Assembly: GCA_017307375.1 (NCBI GenBank)
Contig: JAFKFH010000003.1
Location: 248,001 to 312,000, forward strand
Source of the DNA: Alphaproteobacteria bacterium
GTDB lineage: Bacteria; Pseudomonadota; Alphaproteobacteria; Ferrovibrionales; Ferrovibrionaceae
DNA length: 64,000 bases
Reading direction: 5' to 3'
The stretch's first letter is position 1; every line of letters begins with the position of its first letter. The notes beneath the pieces were generated by a model. The model was not told the origin of the DNA, searched no databases, and saw only the letters and a list, made by a program, of their open reading frames with translations. Shown one piece after another: positions 35,266 to 48,264 of the stretch. A program made the translations under genes and the position numbers.

Positions 35266-38079
35266 TCAGTTGGTCGTCTCCGGCAGCACCGTATAGACCC
35301 TGGCCTGGTCGGGCTTCAGCACCTCGACCGCCAGCGCCTGCACCTCTTCCCGCGTCACCCGGCGCAACGAGGCCGGCCAGTCGGCCAGCCGGGCCATGCC
35401 GTAGACCGGGTCGGGATAGGTGGTCAGCAGATTGAATTTCTCGCCATCCTCGACCTGGGCCTTCGCCGCGGCGGCCGCCAGCGGCTCGAGGGCACGGGTA
35501 AACTCGTCCTCGGCGATCGGGGTGGTGGCGAAACTGGCGGCGACGCCGCGGGTGCGGTCGATCACGGTCTCGACCTGGCCCGGCCGGCAATCGACCACCG
35601 CGGTGATCTGGGCCGGCGCGATATCGCGGCGCACGGTCGCCCGCACGCCTGGCGAATAGGAGGCGCCATCTTCCGACCGCAGCGCCTCGCGCAGCCGCAG
35701 GCGGAAGACTTCGGCCAGGACCTGCTGGCGGCGCAGCGCCTGGGCATCGCGTTCGGCGCCGGTCGCGGCCGGCCAGGCCAGCGCGGCATAGCCGCGCTGA
35801 TCCGCCGCCCGGAAGGTCAGCGGCGGCTCGCGCCCGGGATCGGCCACCCGCAGCGTGATCGGGTCGGGCAGGCGGTCGCTTGCCGCCGGCCGGTCGGGCA
35901 GGGCGCCGAGCGTGCGCGCGATCTCGGCCAGCGCGACATCGGGATCGACCTTGCCGACGATGACGAGCGTCGCCGGCGCGGTCTTGATCATGCCCTTCAG
36001 CCACTCGACGATCGGCCCCGGCGCCGCGGCGGCAAACACCGATTCGGGCGGCAGGCCGATACCCGGCGCATTGTCGTAGAAGTGGCGCGGCATCTTGTAG
36101 CCCAAGGTGTAGTCGGCCGACCCGGCCATCGCCCGGTAGCTGCGGTCGAGGTCGGTGCGGGCCAGCTCGAAACCCTGCGGCCGGTAGGCCGGCGCCGTCA
36201 GATAGGCGGCGGCGAGATCGAGGGCGAATCCGAGGTCGTCGGGTGCCGGCTGGGACGAGAAGCGCAGCTCGGAATCGGTCGCCGAAACGCCGAAACCGAG
36301 ATCGTAGCGCTGGAGATAGCGGCGCAGCGCATCGAACGGATGGGCCTCGAGCCCGCCATAGACCAGCACCGAGCCGGCCATCGGCCCGACCAGTTCGGGA
36401 TCGGTCAGCCGCTTCGCCGGGTCGCGGGCGAGCTGAAGTGCCAGGCGCAGGCGCCCCGACTTGCCCTCGGTACGCATGACAATGGCGCGCAGGCCGTTGG
36501 CGAAGCGGACATCGGTGATGTCGGTGGCGGGATTGGCACGCGCGACGACGCGCCCGGCGGGGCCGAAGTCGTGATAGGCGAATGGTGGCAGGGCGGCCTC
36601 GGCCGGCGCGGCGACGGGCACCGCCTGGCTTTCCGCCCAGGCCCCGCGAATCGCCGCGTCCGCCTCGGCGTCGGGAACGCCGAGCGGGCCCGCGATCATG
36701 ATGCGGCGGTCGTCACCCGCCCAGAAGCCGCGCAGTGCGGCAACCAGCGCGGCGTTGTCGATGCGGGCAAGCCCCGCCTCGAGCCGCGCCTGATCGTCGG
36801 CCAGGGCGGTCGGCACGCTGTCGTAGCGGACGGCACCGACCAGCCGGTCGGCCGTGCCGGCCGGGCGGCGATCGGCGGCGGCCGCGATGCGCTGGGCCAT
36901 CGCCTTGCGCTCGGCGTCGCGCGCCTCGTCGATCTCGACCGTGGTGAAGCCGTGAGCGAGCGCCCGGCGCAGTTCCTGGTCGGCCGCGGCGAGCGCCAGC
37001 CGCCAGTTGGCCGGATCGGTCGACAGGGCGAGGGCGCCCGTGCGCACGCTGCGGTACGAATCGGTGAAGGAGACGCCGCCGACGTCATACTTGCCCCCCT
37101 CGGCCCGCGCGCGCTGACCCAGACGCTGGCTGATGATGCGGTTGGCCAACGCGAGCGGCATGCGTTCGGCCCGCGTCGCGGCACTGTCGGGGCCGGGGTC
37201 GAAATTGCGCACGGTCATCAGCTCGACCGAGACATTCGTATCCTGCTCGGGCAGATGACGGACCTGCAGGCCGCCCGGCACCGCAGCCGGGGGTTGGGTC
37301 GCGGGCAGCGGCGTGTCCACCGCCTGCATGTCGCCGAACAGCTTGGTGATCTCGGCGGCGATCGCCGGGGCATCGACCTTGCCGGTGACGATGACGACGA
37401 GATGGTCGGGCCGGTACCAGCGGCGATAGAAGCGCTCGAAATCGGCATGGCCGACCCGCGCGATCACCTCGGGATCGCCGATCGGGGCCACACGGGCGGG
37501 CCAGGCATCGCCGAACAGCAGGCCCGAGGCGGCGATCCACTGGCGATAGCCCGCGGTATCGCGCAGCCGGCGTTCGGCGGCGATGACGCCGCGTTCGGGT
37601 TCGATCTGGTCGGCCGCGAGCAGGGCACGGTCGGCGAATTCGCGCAGGACCACGAGTCCCTTGTCGATCAGTTCCGGTTCGGCCCGCGGCAGATCGAGCT
37701 TGTAGGTCGTCGAATCGACGCCGGTCGAGGCATTGGCATCGGCGCCGAAGCGCAGGCCGAGCCGCTGCAGATAGGCCGCGAGATCGGCCTGCGGCAGGTT
37801 CTGCGTCCCCTTGAACAGCATGTGCTCGAGGAAATGGGCAAGACCGCGCTGATCGGGCTCCTCGATGCCGGCCCCGGCCTCGACCAGCAGCCGCAGCGAA
37901 ACCTGATCGTGACCGTCCAGCGGCCAGATGACATAGCGCAGTCCGTTGGGCAGGCGGCCCCAGGTGATTGCCGGGTCGGGCTTCAGGTCGCTCTGTTCGT
38001 GAGCGAAGGGCCTCGGTTCGGCCTGCACCGCGAACGGCAGGACGACCAGCAGCAGCAAGGCGAGCAGAAGACGCGGCAT
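35266..38079 (-). CDS. M16-family zinc metallopeptidase (pitrilysin type)
   Basis: A 937-residue exported peptidase. The signal peptide is residues 1-20 (AVQA). The inverted zinc motif HxxEH is His82-Glu85-His86 ([10 protein letters not shown]), with the third ligand in the [10 protein letters not shown] helix about 75 residues later. A second, inactive M16 half follows ([20 protein letters not shown]), giving the usual two-lobed clam. Start ATG 38079 has GAGGGGA upstream. Such periplasmic enzymes degrade short peptides. It is inserted between engB and argB on the opposite strand. Confidence 0.92.
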   Translation of the reverse strand: MPRLLLALLLLVVLPFAVQAEPRPFAHEQSDLKPDPAITWGRLPNGLRYVIWPLDGHDQVSLRLLVEAGAGIEEPDQRGLAHFLEHMLFKGTQNLPQADLAAYLQRLGLRFGADANASTGVDSTTYKLDLPRAEPELIDKGLVVLREFADRALLAADQIEPERGVIAAERRLRDTAGYRQWIAASGLLFGDAWPARVAPIGDPEVIARVGHADFERFYRRWYRPDHLVVIVTGKVDAPAIAAEITKLFGDMQAVDTPLPATQPPAAVPGGLQVRHLPEQDTNVSVELMTVRNFDPGPDSAATRAERMPLALANRIISQRLGQRARAEGGKYDVGGVSFTDSYRSVRTGALALSTDPANWRLALAAADQELRRALAHGFTTVEIDEARDAERKAMAQRIAAAADRRPAGTADRLVGAVRYDSVPTALADDQARLEAGLARIDNAALVAALRGFWAGDDRRIMIAGPLGVPDAEADAAIRGAWAESQAVPVAAPAEAALPPFAYHDFGPAGRVVARANPATDITDVRFANGLRAIVMRTEGKSGRLRLALQLARDPAKRLTDPELVGPMAGSVLVYGGLEAHPFDALRRYLQRYDLGFGVSATDSELRFSSQPAPDDLGFALDLAAAYLTAPAYRPQGFELARTDLDRSYRAMAGSADYTLGYKMPRHFYDNAPGIGLPPESVFAAAAPGPIVEWLKGMIKTAPATLVIVGKVDPDVALAEIARTLGALPDRPAASDRLPDPITLRVADPGREPPLTFRAADQRGYAALAWPAATGAERDAQALRRQQVLAEVFRLRLREALRSEDGASYSPGVRATVRRDIAPAQITAVVDCRPGQVETVIDRTRGVAASFATTPIAEDEFTRALEPLAAAAAKAQVEDGEKFNLLTTYPDPVYGMARLADWPASLRRVTREEVQALAVEVLKPDQARVYTVLPETTN

Positions 38080-38217
38080 GGATCCCCTCGAAACGGGCGG
38101 TCGGGACGGCACCGGCCAGAGACGGCAGAATTGGGGCAAATCCTTGGCGGATCCAGCGTCGTTCTGTCACGAATTCGTGGTGGCGGGCCTTCCGGTCATC
38201 CGTTATATCGGCTGACC

Positions 38218-39144
38218 ATGGATAAGAAGACAGCCGTACCCTCGATCGCCCTGTCCGAAGCGCTGCACCAGAAGGCAGCCATCCTGTCGGAAGCGCTGCC
38301 CTACATGCGCCGGTTCAACGGCGAAACCTTCGTGGTCAAATACGGCGGCCACGCGATGGGCGAGGAGGCGCTGGCCGAACAGTTCGCCCGCGACATCGTG
38401 CTGCTCAAGCAGGTCGGCATCAACCCGGTGGTCGTTCATGGCGGCGGGCCGCAGATCGGCGCGATGCTCGAGCGGCTGCAGATCAAGTCCGAGTTCATCG
38501 ACGGGCTGCGCGTCACCGACCGGCATACGGTCGACGTCGTCGAGATGGTGCTGGCCGGTTCGATCAACAAGTCGCTGGTGTCGGCGATCAACAATGTCGG
38601 CGGCTCGGCCATCGGCATCTCCGGCAAGGACGGGCGGCTGATCGAGGCGCGCAAGCTGACCCGGACCAAGCGCGATCCCGATTCCAACATCGAGAAGGTG
38701 CTCGACCTCGGTTTCGTCGGCGAACCGGCGAAGATCAACCCGGCCATCATCGAGACCCTCGAGGCCTCCGACATCATCCCGATCATCGCGCCGACCGGCA
38801 TCGGCCCGAACGGCGAGACCTACAACATCAACGCCGATACCGCGGCCGGCGCCATCGCCGGCGCGCTGAAGGCAGCCAAGCTGATCGTGCTGTCCGACAT
38901 TCCCGGCGTGCTCGACAAGGACAGGAAGCTGCTGTCCGAGCTGACCGAGGGGCAGATCAAGGACCTGATCGCCGACGGCACGATTTCGGGCGGCATGATC
39001 CCGAAGGTCGAGAACTGCCTGGATGCGCTCGCGGCCGGCGTCGAGACCGCGACGATCCTCGACGGTCGCGTGCCCCATGCCCTGCTGCTCGAGATCTTCA
39101 CCGAGCACGGCATCGGCACGATGATCCGCCGCGACGCGGCCTGA
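38218..39144 (+). CDS. argB: Acetylglutamate kinase
   Basis: A 308-residue amino-acid kinase that phosphorylates N-acetyl-L-glutamate in arginine synthesis. The ATP/substrate motifs are [10 protein letters not shown] near residue 40 and [10 protein letters not shown] near 75, with [15 protein letters not shown] and [14 protein letters not shown] toward the C-terminus. The extended N-terminal helix ([22 protein letters not shown]) is the mark of arginine-inhibited hexameric forms. The frame stays open far upstream, antisense to the M16 gene; ATG 38218 gives family length. Confidence 0.97.
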   Translation: MDKKTAVPSIALSEALHQKAAILSEALPYMRRFNGETFVVKYGGHAMGEEALAEQFARDIVLLKQVGINPVVVHGGGPQIGAMLERLQIKSEFIDGLRVTDRHTVDVVEMVLAGSINKSLVSAINNVGGSAIGISGKDGRLIEARKLTRTKRDPDSNIEKVLDLGFVGEPAKINPAIIETLEASDIIPIIAPTGIGPNGETYNINADTAAGAIAGALKAAKLIVLSDIPGVLDKDRKLLSELTEGQIKDLIADGTISGGMIPKVENCLDALAAGVETATILDGRVPHALLLEIFTEHGIGTMIRRDAA

Positions 39145-39165
39145 CTGCCGCCCCCGCGGGCGTCA

Positions 39166-40686
39166 ATGCCGCTGCAGACCGCGCAGGCGCTGCATGCAGC
39201 CGGGCGCCTGGCCGAGGCCGAAGCTGCCTATCGGGCCGTCTTGTCGGATGATCCCGACAATGCCGAAGCGCTCCATGGGCTGGGACTGATCGCCCAGGTC
39301 ACCGGCAACGGCGAGGTTGCAGTCCGCTTGCTCGCCCTGGCAGCCGACAAGGCGCCGGCCGACCCTGAGCCAGCCGCCCATCTCGGCGCGGCATTGCTGC
39401 TGCTAGGGCGGCGCGACGAGGCGGAGGCCGCGCTGTTGCGTGCGCTCGGCCAGGCCCCAGGCCATGCCGAGGCGCGCTTCACCCTGGCAAATCTGATTCG
39501 TGATCGCGGCGATGTCGCGGGTGCCGAGCGGGCCTATCGTACGGTCCTGGCCCTGGCGCCGGCGCATCTCGGGGCAGCGGTCAATCTTGCCTCGCTGCTC
39601 CGCCAGGCCTTTCGGCTGGACGCGGGTGCCGCCTGGATCGGCCGCGCCTTGATCCTGCAACCCGACAATTTTCACCTGCACGCCAATCTCGCCGCCCTGC
39701 GGCATCACCAGCGGCGCTTCGCCGATGCCCGGGCCGCTTTCCGGCGGGCTCTCGCCCAGGCGCCGACCGAGCCGGGCATCCAATACAATTATGCCCATAC
39801 GCTGCTGGCGGACGACGATTTCGCCATCGGCTTTCGCGTCTATGAATGGCGATGGCAGGCACGGGAATTCGACCAGCTCCGCCGCTCGCTTCCGATGCCG
39901 CGCTGGGACGGCCGGCAACGCGCCGGGCAGCGCCTGCTGATCCACGCCGAACAGGGCTTCGGCGACGCGATCCAGTTCTGCCGCTACGTACCGCTGGCGG
40001 CGAAGCGCGGGCAACGCGTGGTGTTCGAGGTGCCGGCACCGCTCGTCCGGCTGATGGCCAGCCTGCCCGGGGTCGAGCAGGTGGTGGCGCGCACCGATGC
40101 CGTCCCGGCAGCCGACTGCGAATGTCCGCTGCTGAGCTTGCCGCTTGCCCTCGGCCGCCCTGCCGACATGCGGGCAGCGGCCGTGCCCTATCTCGCGCCG
40201 CCGGCGGAAGTTGCGGAGCAATGGACCGCGCGCCTGGCCGAACTTCGCGGCGTCAAGGTCGGGTTGTGCTGGGCCGGAAATGCCTTCCCCGACCCGACGC
40301 GGACGATACCGTCGGCGGCCCTGGAAATCCTCGGCGGGCTTGGCGACGTGACCTTCGTCAGCCTGCAAAAGGACGGGACGCAGGCGCCGGCGGGGCTGAA
40401 CATGGTCGACATGAGTGCCGAGATCGCGGATTTTGCCGATACGGCCGGCCTGATGACGGCACTCGACCTCGTCATTTCCATCGACAGCGCGGCTGTCCAT
40501 CTGGCGGGCGCGCTGGGGCGGCCGACCTGGCTACTGAACCGGCGCGCGGTCGACTGGCGCTGGCGCGACAAGCCGACGGGCGTGCCCTGGTATCCGAGGA
40601 TTCGCCAGTTCCGGCAGCCGGACTGGAACGACTGGGCCAGCGTGCTGCTGGCGGTGCGTGCCGAACTTGCCGCACTGGCCGGATGA
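39166..40686 (+). CDS. TPR-repeat protein with a glycosyltransferase-like C-terminal domain
   Basis: A 506-residue protein. The first 200 residues are about six TPR units (AEAAYRAVLSDDPDNAEALHGLG and repeats). From about 225 comes a domain with LLIHAEQGFGDAIQFCRYVP, VGLCWAGNAFPDPTRTIP and DLVISIDSAAVHLAGALGRP, typical of the GT9/GT41-like fold found in flagellin-modification and O-GlcNAc-type proteins. The TPR part probably binds the acceptor protein. It lies 21 bp after argB, and its 3' end is 4 bp from the convergent kinase gene. Donor and acceptor unknown. Confidence 0.85.
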   Translation: MPLQTAQALHAAGRLAEAEAAYRAVLSDDPDNAEALHGLGLIAQVTGNGEVAVRLLALAADKAPADPEPAAHLGAALLLLGRRDEAEAALLRALGQAPGHAEARFTLANLIRDRGDVAGAERAYRTVLALAPAHLGAAVNLASLLRQAFRLDAGAAWIGRALILQPDNFHLHANLAALRHHQRRFADARAAFRRALAQAPTEPGIQYNYAHTLLADDDFAIGFRVYEWRWQAREFDQLRRSLPMPRWDGRQRAGQRLLIHAEQGFGDAIQFCRYVPLAAKRGQRVVFEVPAPLVRLMASLPGVEQVVARTDAVPAADCECPLLSLPLALGRPADMRAAAVPYLAPPAEVAEQWTARLAELRGVKVGLCWAGNAFPDPTRTIPSAALEILGGLGDVTFVSLQKDGTQAPAGLNMVDMSAEIADFADTAGLMTALDLVISIDSAAVHLAGALGRPTWLLNRRAVDWRWRDKPTGVPWYPRIRQFRQPDWNDWASVLLAVRAELAALAG

Positions 40687-40690
40687 CGGA

Positions 40691-43072
<2,382 letters not shown>

Positions 43073-43078
43073 CGAGGG

Positions 43079-43606
43079 TCAGGCCTTGCCTTCGGTGATC
43101 TTGGCCAGCGTGCGCTCGGAGGCGCCGGTCAACCCTTCGAGCAGCTTGGCTTCATAAGGGCCGCCCTGGCCCTTGGTATCCTGGGCGACAAACAGCTGCA
43201 GGGTGTTCACATGAACGTCGATCAGCGCGGTAACCGAATCGAGATGCTCGGCGAGGCTGAGTTCGGCACGGTTGAAACGCTCGATGAAGGCGGTCAGCGA
43301 GCCGGCGACGCGGGTGATCAAGGGATAGCCGAAGGTGCCGGCCTGGCCCTTGATGTCATGGGCGACGCGAAACACGCCCTTGAACATCGGGTCGATCTCG
43401 TCGGGCTTGGCGCGCATGCGCTGGCACATCGACACCAGTTCCTGAACGTCGCCCTCCACGACGAGGCGATAGTTCATCGACACCCGCTCGACCACCTTGT
43501 CGCCGGCGGCGGCGATCTCGTCGAACGAGCGGCCGCCGGCGCGGCTGGCAGCCTTCTTCAGGCGGCTCGGTACATTCAGAATGCGGGCATCGCCGCTATC
43601 GGCCAT
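43079..43606 (-). CDS. Histidine phosphotransfer (Hpt) domain protein
   Basis: A 175-residue single-domain phosphotransfer protein. The phosphoacceptor is His83 in the motif AHDIKGQAGTFGYP, within the four-helix bundle from about 45 to 150. It sits 17 bp downstream of the response regulator gene and 6 bp before the hybrid kinase, so the three form one operon and one relay: kinase receiver to Hpt to regulator. A basic N-terminal stretch (RLKKAASRAGGR) precedes the domain. Confidence 0.9.
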   Translation of the reverse strand: MADSGDARILNVPSRLKKAASRAGGRSFDEIAAAGDKVVERVSMNYRLVVEGDVQELVSMCQRMRAKPDEIDPMFKGVFRVAHDIKGQAGTFGYPLITRVAGSLTAFIERFNRAELSLAEHLDSVTALIDVHVNTLQLFVAQDTKGQGGPYEAKLLEGLTGASERTLAKITEGKA

Positions 43607-43623
43607 GGCGAAGACCTCCTTGA

Positions 43624-44220
43624 CTACGCGTCGTCGCCCATCAGCGACTTGATTTCTTCAGGTGACAGGCCCCAGGCCGCGAGATCGTTGCCGTCGGGCA
43701 CCGGACCGTTCGAGGCGGCGGCCGTCGGCTGCTTGCCGCGGCGCTCAGGCCCGGTGTAGTCGGCGGACGAGCGGCGACGGCGGTCGGGCCCGAAATAACC
43801 CGGGGCCTGGATGAACGGCCGCGGCTTGTCGATCACGGTGCAGAACCGCGTCAGCAGGGTCTTGGCCGAGATCGGCTTGGCCAGGAATTCCGTCACCCCG
43901 GCATCACGGGCCTCGTAGACCCGCTGTACCTCGGTATGGCCGGTCAGCATGATGATCGGCAGGAAGCGATTCGGACTATCCTTGGCGGTGCGGATCATCT
44001 TGACGAAATCGTGCCCGTCGAGCGGCTGCATTTCCCAGTCGCAGATGACGAAGTCGAAAGGCATCTGGCGCATCAGCGACAGCGCGGTCGGCGCGTCTTC
44101 CACATCCATCACGGTACGGAAGCCGAACGACCGGCAAAGATCGACCACCATCGCCCGGATGAAGCGATTGTCGTCGATGATCAGCACGCTGAAACTCGAA
44201 AAATTGTATTTGTCGCTCAC
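43624..44220 (-). CDS. Single-receiver response regulator
   Basis: A 198-residue protein with an N-terminal receiver domain: IIDDNRFIR, phosphoacceptor Asp61 ([11 protein letters not shown]), Lys in LAKPIS. The C-terminal 65 residues hold two short basic motifs (GPDRRRRS and GPERRGKQ) and end [13 protein letters not shown], with no DNA-binding or enzyme domain. It may act by protein contact. GTG 44220 is the preferred start; a longer open frame to 44307 is low-complexity. It leads the phosphorelay operon and is divergent from mdh. Confidence 0.88.
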   Translation of the reverse strand: MSDKYNFSSFSVLIIDDNRFIRAMVVDLCRSFGFRTVMDVEDAPTALSLMRQMPFDFVICDWEMQPLDGHDFVKMIRTAKDSPNRFLPIIMLTGHTEVQRVYEARDAGVTEFLAKPISAKTLLTRFCTVIDKPRPFIQAPGYFGPDRRRRSSADYTGPERRGKQPTAAASNGPVPDGNDLAAWGLSPEEIKSLMGDDA

Positions 44221-44412
44221 GCTCGCCTCGCCAGCCCCCGCGCCGCCGCGACCACGATCCGAAGCCCGGATCCCCCCGGATCCGGGCGCCAGGAAGGCGC
44301 TCACCACTATCCTTTACTGTACTGCACCACGGCCAAGCCCCGCCAGCATGGAATTTCGTCCGCGAGGGGGATAGATTGCCGCCGGGTTTCCCGTTCGAAG
44401 AAGGTTTCAGCC

Positions 44413-45396
44413 ATGACCAAAGCCCCCGTCCGCGTGGCCGTCACCGGCGCCGCCGGCCAGATTTGCTACGCCCTCCTGTTCCGGATCGCCAATGGCGACC
44501 TCTATGGCAAGGATCAGCCGGTGATCCTGCAGCTGCTCGACCTGCCGCAGGCCCAGAAGGCCGTGAACGGCGTGGTCATGGAGCTCGACGACTGCGCCTT
44601 CCCGCTGCTGCAGGGCGTGGTGATCACCGACGACCCGAAGACCGCCTTCAAGGATGCCGACGCGGCGCTGCTGGTCGGCGCCCGGCCGCGCGGCCCGGGC
44701 ATGGAACGTCGCGACCTGCTCTCGGCCAATGCCGAGATCTTCAAGGTGCAGGGCCGCGCGCTGAACGATGCCGCCAAGCGCGACGTCAAGGTGCTGGTCG
44801 TCGGCAATCCCGCCAACACCAATGCCTACATCACGATGAAGAGCGCGCCGGACCTGCCGGCCGGCAACATCACCGCGATGCTGCGCCTCGATCACAACCG
44901 CGCCGTCTCGCAGCTGGCGGCCAAGGCGGGCGTCGGCCCGGCCGACATCGAGAAGATCATCGTCTGGGGCAACCACTCGCCGACGATGTTCGCCGACTAT
45001 CGCTTCGCGACCGCCAAGGGCAAGCCGCTGCCGGAAGTGATCAATGACGAGACCTGGTATCGCGAAACCCTGATTCCGACCGTCGGCAAGCGCGGCGGCG
45101 CGATCATCGAGGCCCGCGGCGCCTCGTCGGCCGCTTCGGCCGCCAATGCCGCCATCGACCACATGCACGACTGGATCCACGGCACCAATGGCGGCTGGGT
45201 CTCGATGGGCATCGCGTCGGACGGCTCCTACGGCATCCCCGAGGGCGTGATCTACGGCACCCCGGTGACCTGTGCCGGCGGCAGCTACAGCCGCGTGACC
45301 GGCCTGGAGATCAGCGACTACGCCCGCACGATGATGGACAAGACGCTGGCCGAACTGAACGAAGAGCGCGAGGCCATCGCCTCGCTGCTCGGCTAA
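44413..45396 (+). CDS. mdh: Malate dehydrogenase (cytosolic-type, NAD-dependent)
   Basis: A 327-residue TCA-cycle enzyme. The NAD-binding loop TGAAGQI starts at residue 11, the active-site loop is [13 protein letters not shown] with the substrate-binding arginines, and the catalytic pair is Asp near 160 and His188 (WGNHSPTMF). This sequence type resembles eukaryotic cytosolic and Burkholderia enzymes rather than the LDH-like malate dehydrogenase common in alphaproteobacterial TCA operons. That is worth noting. It stands alone, ending at a long hairpin. Confidence 0.94.
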   Translation: MTKAPVRVAVTGAAGQICYALLFRIANGDLYGKDQPVILQLLDLPQAQKAVNGVVMELDDCAFPLLQGVVITDDPKTAFKDADAALLVGARPRGPGMERRDLLSANAEIFKVQGRALNDAAKRDVKVLVVGNPANTNAYITMKSAPDLPAGNITAMLRLDHNRAVSQLAAKAGVGPADIEKIIVWGNHSPTMFADYRFATAKGKPLPEVINDETWYRETLIPTVGKRGGAIIEARGASSAASAANAAIDHMHDWIHGTNGGWVSMGIASDGSYGIPEGVIYGTPVTCAGGSYSRVTGLEISDYARTMMDKTLAELNEEREAIASLLG

Positions 45397-45407
45397 GACC
45401 CGAAAGC

Positions 45408-45446
45408 CCGATCGCCGTCGCGGTCAACGACCGGGACGGCGATCGG
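45408..45446. terminator. Long bidirectional hairpin between mdh and the DUF2336 gene
   Basis: CCGATCGCCGTC (45408-45419) pairs perfectly with 45435-45446. Inside it CGGTC (45421-45425) pairs with GACCG (45429-45433) over a 3-nt loop. The 17 paired bases lie in a convergent gap and would serve transcripts from both sides, though neither side has a T run. Confidence 0.6.
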
Positions 45447-45474
45447 CCCTATCGAGGGACTGCCGCAGGGCGAC

Positions 45475-46755
45475 CTAAACCCCCAACAGCTTCAGCTGGT
45501 TTTCGAGTTCGGCGGGGCTGAGCGGATAGTCGAAGCCGTTCTTGGCATTGAGGATCTGCTGGGGCGGGATCAGCGCGACGCGCAGTTGCAGGCGCATCGC
45601 CGTGCGCATCGAGAAACCCGCCTTCCAGGCCAGCGCCACCACCGAGCGCGACACCCGCGACTGCATGATCTTGGCGACGGTCTGCTGGTCCAGCTTGCTC
45701 TTCAGCGTCAGGGCGGTGAAGACGAAGTCGCGCTCGTTGCGGTCCATCGCCGCGACCAGCGCCTCGTCGTCGAGCTTGCCGGCCTCGAACAGCTTGCGTG
45801 CCCGCTCGGGGCCGGGCGAGGGAGCCTCGTTGTCCTGGGCGGTGCCGAGCCGGTTGCGCACCGAATCGCGCAGTTCGCCGGCGATGCCGTCCCCGAGCTT
45901 GTGACGGTCGACCAGTTCGTCGATCAGCGAGGCCGCGACGAAACCGGCGATCCGCCGCATCGCGCGCAGCGACAGTTCGGCGCGCATCACCAGCGGTTTG
46001 TGCCAGTTCTCCATCGAGGCGGCATGCTCGATGATCGTATCGAGCGTCTCTTCGCGCACCTGGGCCGACTTGTTGGCCAGCAGCGTCGCGACCGCCGGCC
46101 CGTCGAGGGTGGCGACGACCGCGTCCGAGACGTTGTAGGACAGGTTCGACCGCCGCGCGATCGCCGACAGCCGCTCGGCCGCGCTGCCGGTGGCGATGAT
46201 CTCGAGCAGGTCGTCGTCGGACAGCAGCGGCGAATATTCGAGAACCGGGGTCGAGACGATCGACGACAGATCGGCGGCCAGCCGCTTGACCAGGCCATGC
46301 GGCACGTTCGCCGCCTGCTTGATCTCCTCGGCGACGATGGCGCGGATGCGCGGCAGCTGGTCGCGGGCCAGGACCTCGATGACCTGCAGCGTCATCTCGC
46401 GCACGCGGCTCGATTCGTCGGCCGGCATGTCCGGCAGCAGCCGGCCGATCTTCTTGGCCAGTTCGGCACGGGTGTCGTCGTCGACGTCCTTGGCCAGCAG
46501 CAGGTTGGCGTGCGGCGGGGTGACGAGATTGTTGGCGATCGCCCGGCGCACCTCCGGCACGGCATCGCCGGCAAGGAAATAGAGGATTTCGGGCTTGACG
46601 TTCTGGCGGCGGGCGAGCGCCGATCGTTCGGCCGTCGACCCGTCGCGGGCGACCAGCTTGTCTTCCTCGTAGGTCGTTTCGGGGCTTGCCGTCTCGTCCG
46701 CGCCGGGCGGGTTGTCGCCGCTGCGGCGGCCGAAACCGAGGAAACGCTTGATCAT
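45475..46755 (-). CDS. DUF2336 domain protein
   Basis: A 426-residue soluble, all-helical protein. The DUF2336 region (about 40-300) consists of HEAT-like repeats (EVRRAIANNL, VREMTLQVIEVLARD, VREETLDTIIEHAA). DUF2336 proteins are common in alphaproteobacteria and have been tied to signalling, but their biochemistry is unclear to me. ATG 46755 overlaps the stop of the upstream diguanylate cyclase gene (ATGA), which supports a link to cyclic-di-GMP signalling. Confidence 0.82.
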   Translation of the reverse strand: MIKRFLGFGRRSGDNPPGADETASPETTYEEDKLVARDGSTAERSALARRQNVKPEILYFLAGDAVPEVRRAIANNLVTPPHANLLLAKDVDDDTRAELAKKIGRLLPDMPADESSRVREMTLQVIEVLARDQLPRIRAIVAEEIKQAANVPHGLVKRLAADLSSIVSTPVLEYSPLLSDDDLLEIIATGSAAERLSAIARRSNLSYNVSDAVVATLDGPAVATLLANKSAQVREETLDTIIEHAASMENWHKPLVMRAELSLRAMRRIAGFVAASLIDELVDRHKLGDGIAGELRDSVRNRLGTAQDNEAPSPGPERARKLFEAGKLDDEALVAAMDRNERDFVFTALTLKSKLDQQTVAKIMQSRVSRSVVALAWKAGFSMRTAMRLQLRVALIPPQQILNAKNGFDYPLSPAELENQLKLLGV

Positions 46756-48143
46756 GCCGCGGTCCCGGAATCGTCGCCGACCGCGACCTGACCCTTGCCG
46801 GCGCGCTTGGCCTGGTACATCGCGGTGTCGGCACGGGCGAGCAGGATGTCGGACGAGACGTCGCGGACCGGATCGCTCATCACCACGCCGCAGGATACCC
46901 CCAGCGGCTTGCCGGCAACGCCGTGCAGGACGTCGAGCGACTGGCCGAAGGCGACGATCGCCTGGGCCTTGCGCCGGGCGCCGTCGACATCCGCCTCCTC
47001 GAGCCAGACGGCGAACTCGTCGCCGCCGAGGCGGGCGACGAGATCGCCGGCGCGGCTCTTCTCGGTCAGGTAGTCGGCCAGGGCGCGCAGCGCCGCATCG
47101 CCCTCGGCATGGCCGCGCACGTCGTTGACCGCCTTGAAATTGTCGAGGTCGATGTAGAGCAGCGCGCCGGGCCGTTCGTGGCGGCGCTGCTGGGTCAGGC
47201 GCAGGTCGAGCGATTCGTGGAAGGCGCGGCGATTCAGCAGGCCGGTCAGGCCGTCGGTGCGCGACAGCCGTTCCAGCCGGGCATAGGCCCGCTTCAGCTC
47301 GGCGTCACGGCGGCGCGCCTCGGTCACGTCACGGCAGACGCCGCGGGCCCCGACCCACCGCCCGTCAGGACCGGCCACCGGGATCGACGAGACTTCGTAA
47401 CAACCGATCGTCGCGTCCTTGCGCGTCAGCCACACTTCGATGGCGTCGAGCGAGCGCTCGGCCTCGAACGGCCAGGCGGCAAGGTCGGTGCCGGGACGCG
47501 AGACCTTCTCCACCGGGCCGTCGAGGCTTGCCGCCTCGAACTCGGCCGGTTCGGCACGGAATTCACGGGCCGACCGCCCCTCCAGCTCGAAAGCCTGATA
47601 GCCGAGCGCACCGCGCGGCGAGACGAAGCCGAAGCGGCCGGCGGCATTGGTCTCCCAGGCGAAGTCGGTCGAGCAGGACACGAGGTCCTTGTAGCGCTGG
47701 CGTGAATCCAGCAGCGCCTTCGCCATGTTGCGCTCGAGCGTCACGTCGCGGGCCAGCACCAGCACGCGCCGACCGTCCGGGATCTCGACCGGCAGCAAGG
47801 TGACGAGCAGCGAGGACGAGCCGTCGGCGTTGGGCAGCTCGATGCGCTCGCTGCCCGGTCGATTCTGGGTAGCGACGCGGATTACGGCATCCGAAAGTTC
47901 AGGCAGCTCGCCCAGCAGGAAGGCGGTGCCGAGCGCCGTGCCGGTATCGTTGTTGAGCAGCACCACGCCGTCGGGATCGACCAGCAGCGCCGGGCCGGCA
48001 TAGCCCGCCACCATCTCGGTCGGGTTGAGGCGCGCCGGGTCGAGCGGCCCTTCGGCCGGCGGCATCATGTCGTCGGGGGCGGACAGGCTCGCTGCGGTCA
48101 GCGCCCCGGCCACGGCATCGCCGCGCATCGCATCGCCGGCCAT
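46752..48143 (-). CDS. PAS-GGDEF diguanylate cyclase
   Basis: A 463-residue soluble enzyme predicted to make cyclic di-GMP. Two PAS domains (about 45-150 and 160-290) precede a GGDEF domain (about 300-460). The active site RLGGDEFAVW is intact, and the RxxD inhibitory site (RAGD) stands five residues before it, so product inhibition is expected. ATG 48143 is chosen; the frame continues upstream without a family match. It is coupled to the DUF2336 gene. Confidence 0.9.
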   Translation of the reverse strand: MAGDAMRGDAVAGALTAASLSAPDDMMPPAEGPLDPARLNPTEMVAGYAGPALLVDPDGVVLLNNDTGTALGTAFLLGELPELSDAVIRVATQNRPGSERIELPNADGSSSLLVTLLPVEIPDGRRVLVLARDVTLERNMAKALLDSRQRYKDLVSCSTDFAWETNAAGRFGFVSPRGALGYQAFELEGRSAREFRAEPAEFEAASLDGPVEKVSRPGTDLAAWPFEAERSLDAIEVWLTRKDATIGCYEVSSIPVAGPDGRWVGARGVCRDVTEARRRDAELKRAYARLERLSRTDGLTGLLNRRAFHESLDLRLTQQRRHERPGALLYIDLDNFKAVNDVRGHAEGDAALRALADYLTEKSRAGDLVARLGGDEFAVWLEEADVDGARRKAQAIVAFGQSLDVLHGVAGKPLGVSCGVVMSDPVRDVSSDILLARADTAMYQAKRAGKGQVAVGDDSGTAA

Positions 48144-48264
48144 CACAAACTCTCTCGCAGCTCGCTCTCCATTCGGACAAGTCGATTTCCAGCCTGTTTG
48201 CCGGCCGGCGTCAAGCATCAAGCGGGGCTCCCGCGGCCCGATCGGGCTGCTATAGTGCCGCGCC

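Noticed and set aside
36082-38217. A long open frame antisense to the M16 gene that runs into argB
   Set aside because: The argB frame is simply open upstream because of high GC; the translated part is low-complexity Arg/Gly-rich, has no family match, and lies opposite a well-supported peptidase gene.
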